NCBI GenBank assembly: GCA_913057885.1
Contig: CAJXOI010000086.1
Location: 1 to 5,003, forward strand
Reading direction: 5' to 3'
Length of the DNA: 5,003 nt
Source: an uncultured Micavibrio sp.
Lineage (GTDB): Bacteria > Pseudomonadota > Alphaproteobacteria > Micavibrionales > UBA1664
The first letter of the stretch is position 1. The number at the start of each line of letters is the position of its first letter. Positions 1 to 5,002 of the stretch are shown here, one piece after another. Below the pieces are notes generated by a model. That model was not told the DNA's origin. It did not search any database and was given only the letters and a program-made list of their open reading frames with translations. The translations under genes and the position numbers were made by a program.

Positions 1-323
1 ATCGGTTTATCAAATCCAAATTGCTTTTCAAGCTCGGCAATAAACTCCGCCGGCAATCCTTGGGCGCCACGATATTGGCTGGTTGATGATGTAGAGGCTT
101 GTCCCATGTTTTGCGATAGGGCTTCGCCCATATTGGCCATGGTTTCGCCGCCTGTACTGCCGCTAATTCTTGCTGTGGCGTCGCCACTGATGCCTTGGGC
201 TTTGGCAATCATTTGTTCGACGGGGCCACCCGGCGCGGCCTGAACAATTAAGAAATTGATCAGAATGATCCCGAACAATGTCGGAATCATCAAAAGCAAT
301 CGCCGCATGATATAATTAAACAT
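1..323 (-). CDS. yejB: Microcin C/oligopeptide ABC transporter permease YejB, N-terminal part (cut by window edge)
   Basis: Inner-membrane permease subunit of a Yej-type (Dpp/Opp family) ABC importer, which in E. coli (YejABEF) takes up peptides, including microcin C. Reading from an ATG at 323, 107 codons are visible and the frame runs open off the left edge; E. coli YejB is about 364 residues, so roughly the first 30% is present. What I see: an N-terminus with RRLLLMIPTLFGII leading into one hydrophobic membrane segment (about residues 7-29), the family motif QAAPGGPVEQ (28-37), a Gly/Ser/Thr-rich periplasmic insert (about 43-83) characteristic of YejB rather than of DppB, then SQYRGAQGLP (82-91) and FGFDKP (102-107), all matching E. 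coli YejB in order. An in-frame ATG at 338 would add five residues and one at 308 would remove five; 323 fits the family best. No clear Shine-Dalgarno is visible. No yejA-like binding-protein gene lies directly upstream. Confidence 0.93.
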   Translation of the reverse strand, partial: MFNYIMRRLLLMIPTLFGIILINFLIVQAAPGGPVEQMIAKAQGISGDATARISGSTGGETMANMGEALSQNMGQASTSSTSQYRGAQGLPAEFIAELEKQFGFDKP

Positions 324-394
324 GACACTATGGTACATGGTTTCAATGCGATTGTTGATAGGGTTTCAGCGGTAATGCAAAAAAATTGGGAAAA

Positions 395-407
395 GGGGTT
401 TTACCCC
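395..407 (-). terminator. Weak hairpin over the stop codon of the unknown gene, possible terminator
   Basis: GGGG (395-398) and CCCC (404-407) form a 4-bp all-GC stem with a 5-nt loop. On the minus strand the stem is followed directly by TTTT and, a few bases later, by a run of seven T (plus-strand A run 379-385). The stop codon (401-403) sits in the loop. The stem is short for an intrinsic terminator, so this is only a possibility; it would separate the unknown gene and the Ada-like gene from yejB. Confidence 0.25.
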
Positions 408-757
408 ATCATGCTTAGTAAAACAGCGGGATTTTGTTTTATATTTTTGTCAATTCTTCTTATAGATGTGATTTTTTTGTAAAGGTGGTTTGGAATTGTG
501 CCTTCGGGTATCGGGTCGATTGAGGCATGCACGGTATCGCCGATATTAACGTTGTCAAATGTTCTGAGACAGGCGGCAATATTATAAGGGGTTTTTTTCG
601 AGGGATCGTTATGATGGCGGATTTTCAACCATGATCTATCATCAGAAATATATATAACCTCTCCTATGATTTGCTCTGGTCGTTTTCGAAAATAGTTTGA
701 TAAGGAAACAATCTCTGCCATAAAAATAACGATATAGAATAAAGTAGTACCAATCAA
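401..757 (-). CDS. Small protein of unknown function downstream of the Ada-like gene
   Basis: I do not recognise this protein. The longest frame has 118 residues but begins with TTG (755-757), which overlaps the TGA stop of the Ada-like gene as TTGA; an in-frame ATG at 719-721 would give 106 residues. An AAGGA element lies about 16 nt before the TTG, too far for a normal ribosome site, and neither start is well supported. With the long start, residues 5-17 form a short hydrophobic stretch (about 12 residues, marginal for a membrane segment); the rest is polar and looks beta-rich, with EVIYISDDRSWLKI (33-46) and GDTVHASIDPIPEG (73-86), the latter faintly like the 'GDxVxVxYDPxxP' turn of DUF3592-type proteins, a resemblance I do not consider proof. 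The overlap suggests an operon with, and translational coupling to, the repair gene upstream. Confidence 0.6.
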   Translation of the reverse strand: MIGTTLFYIVIFMAEIVSLSNYFRKRPEQIIGEVIYISDDRSWLKIRHHNDPSKKTPYNIAACLRTFDNVNIGDTVHASIDPIPEGTIPNHLYKKITSIRRIDKNIKQNPAVLLSMMG

Positions 758-1584
758 GTACTATTTAATAAGTTTCCTTCAAGCCCTAAAATAATTTTTT
801 TACGCGGGCTTCCCCACCCATAGTTATTGATGATCCCTGTGGATTGAATAACGCGGTGACAAGGGATGAGAAGAGATATTGGGTTTGCCCCTACGGCATT
901 GCCAACGGCGCGTGCTGCCTTTGGCTTTCCAATTGATCTGGCGATGGCACTGTAATATGTGACCGTCCCGAATGGAATTTGTAAAAGGGCTTGCCAAACC
1001 TGTAGTTGCATATTTGTGCCATAGATATCGAGCGATAGGCGACCGGAATTTAGTCCGAGCCATATGGCTTCAATTTTTTCGATTTCATGTCCCACATCAC
1101 CTTCGATAAAAATTGCTTTAGGCCAATAGTCTTTCATGCGTTGTGTTGCAATTTCTCGGCTTTCGTCCACTTGAAAACCCAGCCAGCATATGCCCCTATC
1201 TGTTTTGGCGACCATTAATTCGCCCAGTAACGTCGGTGCAAAGCCGTAAGTGATTGCAATACCATGCCCACGGTTTTTGACCGTGCCTGGCGTCATGGAT
1301 TCAATTTTTAAAAATAAATCATGTAGGCGTCCTTGACCGCTCAGGCCTGATTCATAAGCCGCCTCCAAAGTTGAATGATTTTGTAATAACAAATCCCGTG
1401 CGCGTCGATAGGTCATGTAGTGGGTGAATTGTTTTGGTGAAACCCCGACATGGTTTTTAAATATCTTCTGAAAATAAGTTGGCTCATACCTGTATCGCGC
1501 GGCTAAATTATCTAACGATGGCGGTGTTTCCTGCGAAACGATCCAATCGATGGCCTGTGCAATAGTTTCGATATTTGAGTTCAT
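754..1584 (-). CDS. AraC-type HTH / O6-methylguanine-DNA methyltransferase fusion (Ada-like, lacks N-terminal sensor domain)
   Basis: Suicide DNA-repair protein that moves the methyl group from O6-methylguanine (and O4-methylthymine) in DNA to its own cysteine, fused to a DNA-binding regulator domain. Of 276 residues, 1-100 are an AraC/HTH_18 domain with two helix-turn-helix units (LDNLAARYRYEPTYFQKIFK at 24-43; about 72-98, ending in MTPG). Residues 110-185 match the Ada/Ogt N-terminal ribonuclease-like fold, and 190-270 are the methyltransferase core: VWQALLQIPFGTVTYY (196-211), the RAVGNA segment with the base-flipping arginine finger (R225), N234 of the Asn hinge, catalytic PCHRVIQ with C242, and YGWGSPRKK (255-263). 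The Cys4 zinc domain that senses methylphosphotriesters in E. coli Ada is absent (only C133 and C242 are present), so repair looks intact but Ada-style methyl-activated induction is doubtful. This short architecture is known in other proteobacteria. No good Shine-Dalgarno precedes the ATG. Confidence 0.93.
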   Translation of the reverse strand: MNSNIETIAQAIDWIVSQETPPSLDNLAARYRYEPTYFQKIFKNHVGVSPKQFTHYMTYRRARDLLLQNHSTLEAAYESGLSGQGRLHDLFLKIESMTPGTVKNRGHGIAITYGFAPTLLGELMVAKTDRGICWLGFQVDESREIATQRMKDYWPKAIFIEGDVGHEIEKIEAIWLGLNSGRLSLDIYGTNMQLQVWQALLQIPFGTVTYYSAIARSIGKPKAARAVGNAVGANPISLLIPCHRVIQSTGIINNYGWGSPRKKIILGLEGNLLNST

Positions 1585-1602
1585 TGTAATTTATACTTTA
1601 CA
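1585..1602 (-). promoter_or_regulatory. Imperfect dyad and -10-like element directly before the Ada-like gene
   Basis: The 18 bases immediately upstream of the ATG carry inverted arms TGTAA (1585-1589) and TTACA (1598-1602); 14 of 18 positions agree with the reverse complement. On the minus strand the centre reads TATAAA, similar to a -10 box, about 5 nt before the start codon, with no convincing -35. If used, the transcript would be leaderless or nearly so, which would fit the missing Shine-Dalgarno. The sequence is AT-rich, so chance is a serious alternative. Confidence 0.25.
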
Positions 1603-1603
1603 T

Positions 1604-1672
1604 GTCATCCCCGACTTGATCAGGGATCCAGAATGTGTGATTGCGATCGCTGGATCCCCGCTTCCGCGTGGA
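1604..1672. repeat. Palindromic intergenic repeat (GTCATCCCCG...GGGATCCAG type), right end degenerate
   Basis: The left half starts GTCATCCCCGACTTGATCAG (1604-1623) and ends in GGGATCCAG (1623-1631); the right half starts CTGGATCCC (1650-1658) and continues CGCTTCCGCG. The inner arms, 1623-1631 and 1650-1658, pair perfectly over 9 bp around an 18-nt loop, and outer arms 1608-1613 and 1667-1672 pair with one mismatch. Repeats that open this way and translate as 'VIPDLIRDPE' are common between genes in Alphaproteobacteria. The expected mirrored GGGGATGAC end is eroded to a TGGAATTTC-like sequence, so this is an old copy. Its plus-strand open frame is a by-product of the repeat, not a gene. Confidence 0.8.
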
Positions 1673-1728
1673 ATTTCATTAAGAAGGATATTGAATCTAA
1701 AAACAATCCGTTTTTTGTGGTTTGAATG

Positions 1729-2037
1729 TTATCGTAATGAAGGAAAGTGATGGATTGTTGCGCCGTCTAATTTTTCAATGCGCGCCGGAATTAAACAGAC
1801 TTCCTGGGTCATTCCAAGGACAGAGTCATGGACCTCAGAAAATTGTGTTTGGAAGCGCAATTTATCACCGTCTTTTAAACCAAGCGTATCAAACACCTCT
1901 TGGGGCACAATAAGGCAATCATATATATGATTGAGCTCCTCAATGGAAAATTTACCGTAAAGGGCAACATAACCGTTATCACGCGTTAATTCATGAGAAT
2001 ATGCGAAATTTAACCATTTGATAAATATGTTATACAA
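1729..2037 (-). CDS. Hypothetical protein with AbrB/MazE-like stretch; start uncertain
   Basis: Open frame of 102 codons whose identity I infer only loosely. Residues 41-66, with IVPQEVFDTLGLKDGDKLRF at 43-62, resemble the SpoVT/AbrB swapped-hairpin pattern 'iPkevreaLGLkpGDkvef' of transition-state regulators and MazE-type antitoxins; the C-terminal part, CLIPARIEKLDGA at 81-93, is unassigned. No toxin gene lies beside it in the window. The start is poorly supported: the only upstream start-type codon is TTG at 2035-2037, it lacks a ribosome site, and it is directly followed by TATAAC, which looks like the -10 box of a strong promoter. The next start-type codon is a GTG at residue 44, which would destroy the AbrB-like segment. 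The frame follows the CinA-like gene by 36 nt on the same strand and could be cotranscribed with it. A decayed gene is possible. Confidence 0.5.
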   Translation of the reverse strand: MYNIFIKWLNFAYSHELTRDNGYVALYGKFSIEELNHIYDCLIVPQEVFDTLGLKDGDKLRFQTQFSEVHDSVLGMTQEVCLIPARIEKLDGATIHHFPSLR

Positions 2038-2058
2038 TACTTTATATTTTTATGTCAA
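2029..2058 (-). promoter_or_regulatory. Sigma70-like promoter in front of or inside the AbrB-like frame
   Basis: On the minus strand a perfect -35, TTGACA (2053-2058), is followed after 18 nt by TATAAC (2029-2034), five of six matches to the -10 consensus. This is the best promoter match I saw in the window. Transcription would begin near 2022, inside the frame whose only upstream start codon is the TTG at 2035-2037. The surroundings are strongly AT-rich, which raises the chance of a false match. Confidence 0.45.
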
Positions 2059-2073
2059 TTTAATATGTTTATA

Positions 2074-2790
2074 TTAATTGGTCTTATCGCGAATTCGTTT
2101 TTCAATACTCTCAATCAATCCTTCATCGGCACCGCGAATGACAATCGATACTTCGTGCCGGCCTTCGACATAGCGTGGGTAGGATCCAATATCAACTTGA
2201 GGATAATCCTCTTGCGTTTTTTGCAATAAAGCCGCTATTTCGCTTTCTTTTTTATGCACAATAATAGATCTCGTTTTGATTATTTCGCCCCCCTCTAGGG
2301 TCGGAATAACATTATCTAACATGCCCTTCATAATATTGGGAACGCCCGCCATGACATGCACATTTTGAATTTTGAAACCGGGCGCGGCGGAGACGGGATT
2401 GTCAATCAATGTTGCGCCATTGGGGATCATGGTCATTTTGATACGACCCTCATTCAGGTTTTCTTCGCCTTCGTAATGATCAACGAGCGTAGCATAGGCA
2501 TCTGGATGTTTGACAAGATCAACATGAAATGCTTTGGCAATGGCTTCGGCGGTTTTATCATCATGGGTCGGGCCAATACCGCCCGTCGTAAAAACATAAT
2601 CGTAGGCGGGTGAAAAATGTTTGACCGTTTCGATGATGGTGTCGATGACGTCCGGTATAATTTGAACCTGCCTCAATTGAATACCGATTTCACTCAGACG
2701 TGTGGCGATGGTTTGTGTGTTTTTATCCAATGTTCGCCCTGATAAAATTTCGTCGCCGATAATAATTAGCCCCGCGGTTTTGGTGCTCAT
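2074..2790 (-). CDS. CinA-family / MoaB-Mog-like molybdopterin-binding domain protein, stand-alone form
   Basis: The 238 residues form a single MoCF_biosynth (molybdopterin-binding) domain of the COG1058 'competence/damage-inducible protein A' family. Visible signatures: GLIIIGDEILSGRTLDKNT (7-25), TTGGIGPTHDD (68-78), MIPNGATLIDNP (121-132), PGF (137-139), HVMAGVPNIMKGML (145-158), and the IGSYPRY segment (201-207) typical of the stand-alone branch, which is also related to the N-terminal domain of eukaryotic FLAD1. The C-terminal nicotinamide-nucleotide amidase domain of full CinA (about 400 residues) is missing. This short form is a normal alphaproteobacterial version, not a truncation. 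Its biochemical role is unsettled (ADP-ribose or FAD-type pyrophosphatase activity is known for relatives), and the 'competence' name should not be taken literally. The start is secure: AAGGA lies 9 nt before the ATG. It is divergent from map across 47 nt. Confidence 0.9.
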   Translation of the reverse strand: MSTKTAGLIIIGDEILSGRTLDKNTQTIATRLSEIGIQLRQVQIIPDVIDTIIETVKHFSPAYDYVFTTGGIGPTHDDKTAEAIAKAFHVDLVKHPDAYATLVDHYEGEENLNEGRIKMTMIPNGATLIDNPVSAAPGFKIQNVHVMAGVPNIMKGMLDNVIPTLEGGEIIKTRSIIVHKKESEIAALLQKTQEDYPQVDIGSYPRYVEGRHEVSIVIRGADEGLIESIEKRIRDKTN

Positions 2791-2837
2791 AATATCTTTT
2801 CCTTCTCTTACATTACCTTTTGTTGTAAAGATAGGTC
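2791..2837. promoter_or_regulatory. Divergent promoter region between the CinA-like gene and map
   Basis: This 47-nt gap must serve two divergent genes. For the CinA-like gene, a minus-strand TTTTCA (2851-2856, inside map) and TATCTT (2828-2833) are 17 nt apart, each matching four of six consensus positions. For map, CATAAT (2788-2793) is a possible -10 but has no good -35. An imperfect dyad pairs TCTTACA (2806-2812) with TGTAAAGA (2824-2831), one base bulged. These elements are weak individually; the case rests mostly on position. Confidence 0.35.
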
Positions 2838-3650
2838 ATGACTGACGCTTTGAAAAGAACAGATAACGGTATCCCGCTTTATGGTGAAGACGGCTTTGCG
2901 AAAATGCGTATCGCGGGACAAATGGCAGCAAAGACATTGGATTTCATCACGCCCCATGTTGTCGAGGGGGTTAGTACAGAGGAACTGGATGACCTGATTC
3001 ATAGTTTTATTAAACGAAACGGCGCGACACCTGCCACATTAAATTACAAGGGATATCCAAAATCATCCTGTATTTCGATCAATAACGTGATTTGTCACGG
3101 CATCCCGGCCCCGGATAAAAAATTAAAGGCGGGCGATATTTTGAATATTGATGTCACGACAATCGTTGATGGATGGTATGGCGATACATCCCGTATGTTT
3201 GTGGTGGGTGAGGCCAGCATTAAAGCAGCACGTTTGATGGATGTAACATATCAGTGCTTGATGGATGCAATAGGAATTGTAAAACCTGGTGTGACATTGG
3301 GTGATATTGGACATACCATTCAAACCCGGGCCGAGGCAGAGAGGTTTTCCGTTGTTGAAGATTTCTGCGGTCATGGTATTGGGCAGGAATTTCACACGCC
3401 GCCATCCGTTTTGCATTTTGGCCGTCCCGGCACAGGCGTTGTTCTAGAAGAGGGGATGATATTTACCATTGAACCGATGATTAATGAAGGGCGACCCGAT
3501 GCCAAAATTCTGGGCGACGGATGGACCGCCGTGACACGGGATCGAAAATTATCAGCACAATTTGAACATACGATTGGTGTGACCAAAGACGGGGTCGAGA
3601 TTTTTACGTTGTCACCCGAAGGGCACACAAAACCACCCTATGCAAGATAA
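2838..3650 (+). CDS. map: Methionine aminopeptidase, type I
   Basis: Cytosolic metallopeptidase that removes the initiator methionine from new proteins after deformylation, when the second residue is small. The 270 residues form one complete pita-bread M24A domain. All catalytic positions are present, each offset by +8 from E. coli Map: substrate-binding H87 in NNVICHGIP, metal ligands D105 (NIDVT) and D116 (YGDTSRMF), H179 (CGHGIG), H186 (FHTPPS), E212 (IEPMINEG) and E243 (QFEHTIGV). There is no N-terminal zinc-finger extension, so it is type Ia-like. The ATG at 2838 is chosen because the alphaproteobacterial proteins carry about 8 extra N-terminal residues and the next ATG (residue 23) would cut into the domain. 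The ribosome site is weak: AGG ends only 2 nt before the ATG, with AAAG at a better distance. radC begins inside its last codons, so the two are surely cotranscribed. Confidence 0.97.
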   Translation: MTDALKRTDNGIPLYGEDGFAKMRIAGQMAAKTLDFITPHVVEGVSTEELDDLIHSFIKRNGATPATLNYKGYPKSSCISINNVICHGIPAPDKKLKAGDILNIDVTTIVDGWYGDTSRMFVVGEASIKAARLMDVTYQCLMDAIGIVKPGVTLGDIGHTIQTRAEAERFSVVEDFCGHGIGQEFHTPPSVLHFGRPGTGVVLEEGMIFTIEPMINEGRPDAKILGDGWTAVTRDRKLSAQFEHTIGVTKDGVEIFTLSPEGHTKPPYAR

Positions 3651-4329
3651 AAAAGACAATCATCAGCATGGCCATCGGGATCGCCTTCGCAAGAGGTTTA
3701 TTGAGAGTGGCGAAAGTGCGCTTGCAGATTACGAATTACTCGAGCTTTTGTTATTCACCGCAATTCCTCGTAAGGACGTTAAGCCCATTGCCAAGGACTT
3801 GATTGCAACATTTGGCACGCTGCATAAGGTATTTACCGCAACAGTTGATGACCTTTGTTCAGTCAAAGGTGTCTCTGAAAACACTGCAACTTTTTTGCAT
3901 TCTGTGCATGCGCTGCATTGCCGTGCGATGAAGGGTGAATTGTTACAAAGGCCTGTGCTCAATAATTGGGATCGTGTGTTGGCTTATTGTCACGCGGAGT
4001 TATCGGAAGAAAAAAGAGAACAATTCCGCGTTTTATACCTCAATAAAAAAAATTGTTTGATCGAAGATGAGGTGCACGCTGAGGGAACGATAGACGGTGC
4101 TAATGTTTATGCACGTGAGGTCATGAAAAAGGCCATGAATATCGGGGCAACGGCGATGATCCTGATCCATAATCACCCCAGCGGCGACCCCACACCTTCA
4201 CAAGCGGATATTGATCTGACCAATCAATTGCGTGATGCGTCTGCGGCACTGAATATCGAAATTCATGATCATTTGATTATCAGCCGTTCAGGACATTTCA
4301 GTTTTAAATCATCGGGCTTGTTAGTCTAG
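3640..4329 (+). CDS. radC: RadC family protein (UPF0758, JAMM/MPN+ domain)
   Basis: The 229 residues have the normal RadC architecture: an N-terminal helix-hairpin-helix-like UPF0758 region (about 8-95, GHRDRLRKRFIESG... then VKGVSENTATFL) and a JAB/MPN+ metalloprotease-like domain (about 105-229). The JAMM zinc motif is complete: E148 in VHAEGT, then H177-x-H179-x7-S187-x2-D190 within HNHPSGDPTPSQAD. Cellular function is unresolved: the old claim that RadC is a repair protein was traced to another gene, and no peptidase substrate is established. It overlaps map by 11 nt in a different frame and has no Shine-Dalgarno of its own, so translation probably depends on ribosomes finishing map. The next in-frame methionine is at residue 97, which makes the 3640 ATG the only sensible start. 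Its stop interlocks with that of the convergent gene downstream. Confidence 0.96.
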   Translation: MQDKKDNHQHGHRDRLRKRFIESGESALADYELLELLLFTAIPRKDVKPIAKDLIATFGTLHKVFTATVDDLCSVKGVSENTATFLHSVHALHCRAMKGELLQRPVLNNWDRVLAYCHAELSEEKREQFRVLYLNKKNCLIEDEVHAEGTIDGANVYAREVMKKAMNIGATAMILIHNHPSGDPTPSQADIDLTNQLRDASAALNIEIHDHLIISRSGHFSFKSSGLLV

Positions 4330-4856
4330 CTACGACCACCAGAAAAGATGGGCCTTGATAGAGGAGATTGGCTTTTATCAAGGAAAGCGTTATGAACGTC
4401 ATGCGTGGTTTTACAGGCAGCCATTTTTAAGAGGAAATCTATGGGGGAGTATTCATGACTTCCCAAACGAATATCAACAGGAATATCATTGTAATCCGCC
4501 CCTTTGATCAATGCGGCGTAATCATTTAACAATAAAAACCGCGCTTCGTTTCTGGGGTAAAAAGCCTCAACGGCACAAATGCTGAGGACATCTTGCAATG
4601 TTTCCCCCACATCTTTCCACTGGACAGGTTTGTCACCATTTTCGAAATCATCGAGAATGACTTGTGATAATTTGGTGCGAAATGTTTGGAAACTATCATC
4701 ATCCAAACGTGTCTCAGTCATGGATGGATTGCTTAATCGGTTACAAAAATCGATCAGGACGGGCTCCAATTCCTCTTTGGCAATGACCCGCATAAAGCGC
4801 GTGATTCCGGATGCGACAGCGTTTTGTAAAAAGGCTAATAGGGCGACTTGCTTCAT
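4326..4856 (-). CDS. Conserved-looking protein of unknown function, 176 residues
   Basis: I do not recognise this protein. It is soluble: no signal peptide or membrane span, a mildly hydrophobic helix at 1-26 ending in RFMRVIAKEE, then mostly predicted helix with acidic patches (LDDDSFQTF 51-59, LDDFENGDKPVQW 68-80), a central YPRNEARFLLLNDYAALIKG (100-119) and DIPVDIRLGSHEYSPIDFLL (124-143). Cys38, Cys94 and Cys148 are scattered and make no metal motif. The coding case is good: one uninterrupted frame, an ATG at 4854-4856 with GAGGA 9 nt upstream, and overlap of only 4 nt with radC. A promoter-like pair and a 10-bp inverted repeat covering the ribosome site lie upstream. It is convergent with map-radC, so the neighbourhood says little about its role. 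Confidence 0.75.
   Translation of the reverse strand: MKQVALLAFLQNAVASGITRFMRVIAKEELEPVLIDFCNRLSNPSMTETRLDDDSFQTFRTKLSQVILDDFENGDKPVQWKDVGETLQDVLSICAVEAFYPRNEARFLLLNDYAALIKGADYNDIPVDIRLGSHEYSPIDFLLKMAACKTTHDVHNAFLDKSQSPLSRPIFSGGRS
4353..4383. repeat. 8-bp inverted repeat just after radC, inside the convergent gene
   Basis: CCTTGATA (4353-4360) and TATCAAGG (4376-4383) pair perfectly around a 15-nt loop, beginning 24 nt past the radC stop. No T run follows on the plus strand, so it is not a canonical intrinsic terminator, but it is the only hairpin near the expected 3' end of the map-radC transcript. It lies within codons near the C-terminus of the opposite gene. Confidence 0.3.
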
Positions 4857-4864
4857 ATCAATAA

Positions 4865-4901
4865 TTCCTCTTTTTGTTATGTATATTAAATAAAAGAGGA
4901 A
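4865..4901 (-). promoter_or_regulatory. Inverted repeat covering the Shine-Dalgarno of the 4326-4856 gene
   Basis: TTCCTCTTTT (4865-4874) and AAAAGAGGAA (4892-4901) are a perfect 10-bp inverted repeat with a 17-nt loop. On the minus strand the promoter-proximal arm pairs with AAAAGAGGAA, which contains the ribosome binding site GAGGA that lies 9 nt before the ATG. An RNA carrying both arms would have its ribosome site buried. Neither strand shows the T run of a terminator. Confidence 0.55.
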
Positions 4902-4906
4902 GTCAA
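4878..4906 (-). promoter_or_regulatory. Possible promoter of the 4326-4856 gene
   Basis: On the minus strand TTGACT (4901-4906), five of six matches to the -35 consensus, is followed by TATACA (4880-4885) after 15 nt or TACATA (4878-4883) after 17 nt; the -10 match is mediocre in either register. Transcription would begin around 4871-4873, leaving a leader of about 16 nt that contains the GAGGA but not the upstream arm of the inverted repeat. Confidence 0.35.
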
Positions 4907-4909
4907 GAT

Positions 4910-5002
4910 TTATGGGGCGATTTTTGGTCGGCGTTGGGTTTTGACTGTAACCTGACCACCATTAAGGGCGCGAAAACACATCACATCATGAATTTTGTCC
5001 AT
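4910..5002 (-). CDS. 3' end of an unidentified gene, or a very short frame, at the window edge
   Basis: On the minus strand an open frame enters at the right edge and ends in TAA at 4910-4912. Thirty residues are visible from an ATG at 5002: MDKIHDVMCFRALNGG, then a basic tail ending TQRRPKIAP. Whether that methionine is the real start or an internal residue cannot be told, since only one base lies before it. The basic, Pro-containing tail looks like an ordinary C-terminus. It ends 53 nt before the next gene on the same strand, so read-through into 4326-4856 is plausible. I cannot assign a family. Confidence 0.4.
   Translation of the reverse strand: MDKIHDVMCFRALNGGQVTVKTQRRPKIAP

Noticed and set aside
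1604..1672. Palindromic repeat as an intrinsic terminator for the AbrB-like gene
   Set aside because: No T run follows the stem on the minus strand, and the lower stem is interrupted by mismatched loops.
1550..1750. Plus-strand open frame of 66 codons translating as VIPDLIRDPE and similar
   Set aside because: It is produced by the palindromic repeat; this peptide is a familiar false translation of that repeat, and no ribosome site supports it.
2356..2613. Plus-strand open frame of 85 codons opposite the CinA-like gene
   Set aside because: The minus-strand protein carries all family motifs in order, so this is an antisense shadow.
2074..2790. CinA-like gene as a truncated pseudogene of full-length CinA
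   Set aside because: The stand-alone domain of about 240-250 residues is a regular family form, with an intact start, ribosome site and C-terminal IGSYP region.
3123..3628. Minus-strand open frames opposite map
   Set aside because: They overlap one another and lie wholly over a map gene with every catalytic residue; no independent signal.
754..4329. A 'DNA damage island' made of the Ada-like, CinA-like and RadC genes
   Set aside because: RadC and stand-alone CinA-like proteins have no established repair role despite their names, and the genes lie in separate operons on both strands.
4579..4893. Plus-strand open frame of 104 codons opposite the 176-residue gene
   Set aside because: The minus frame has a proper ribosome site, ATG and gene-like composition; the plus frame lacks a ribosome site and extends through the AT-rich gap and inverted repeat.
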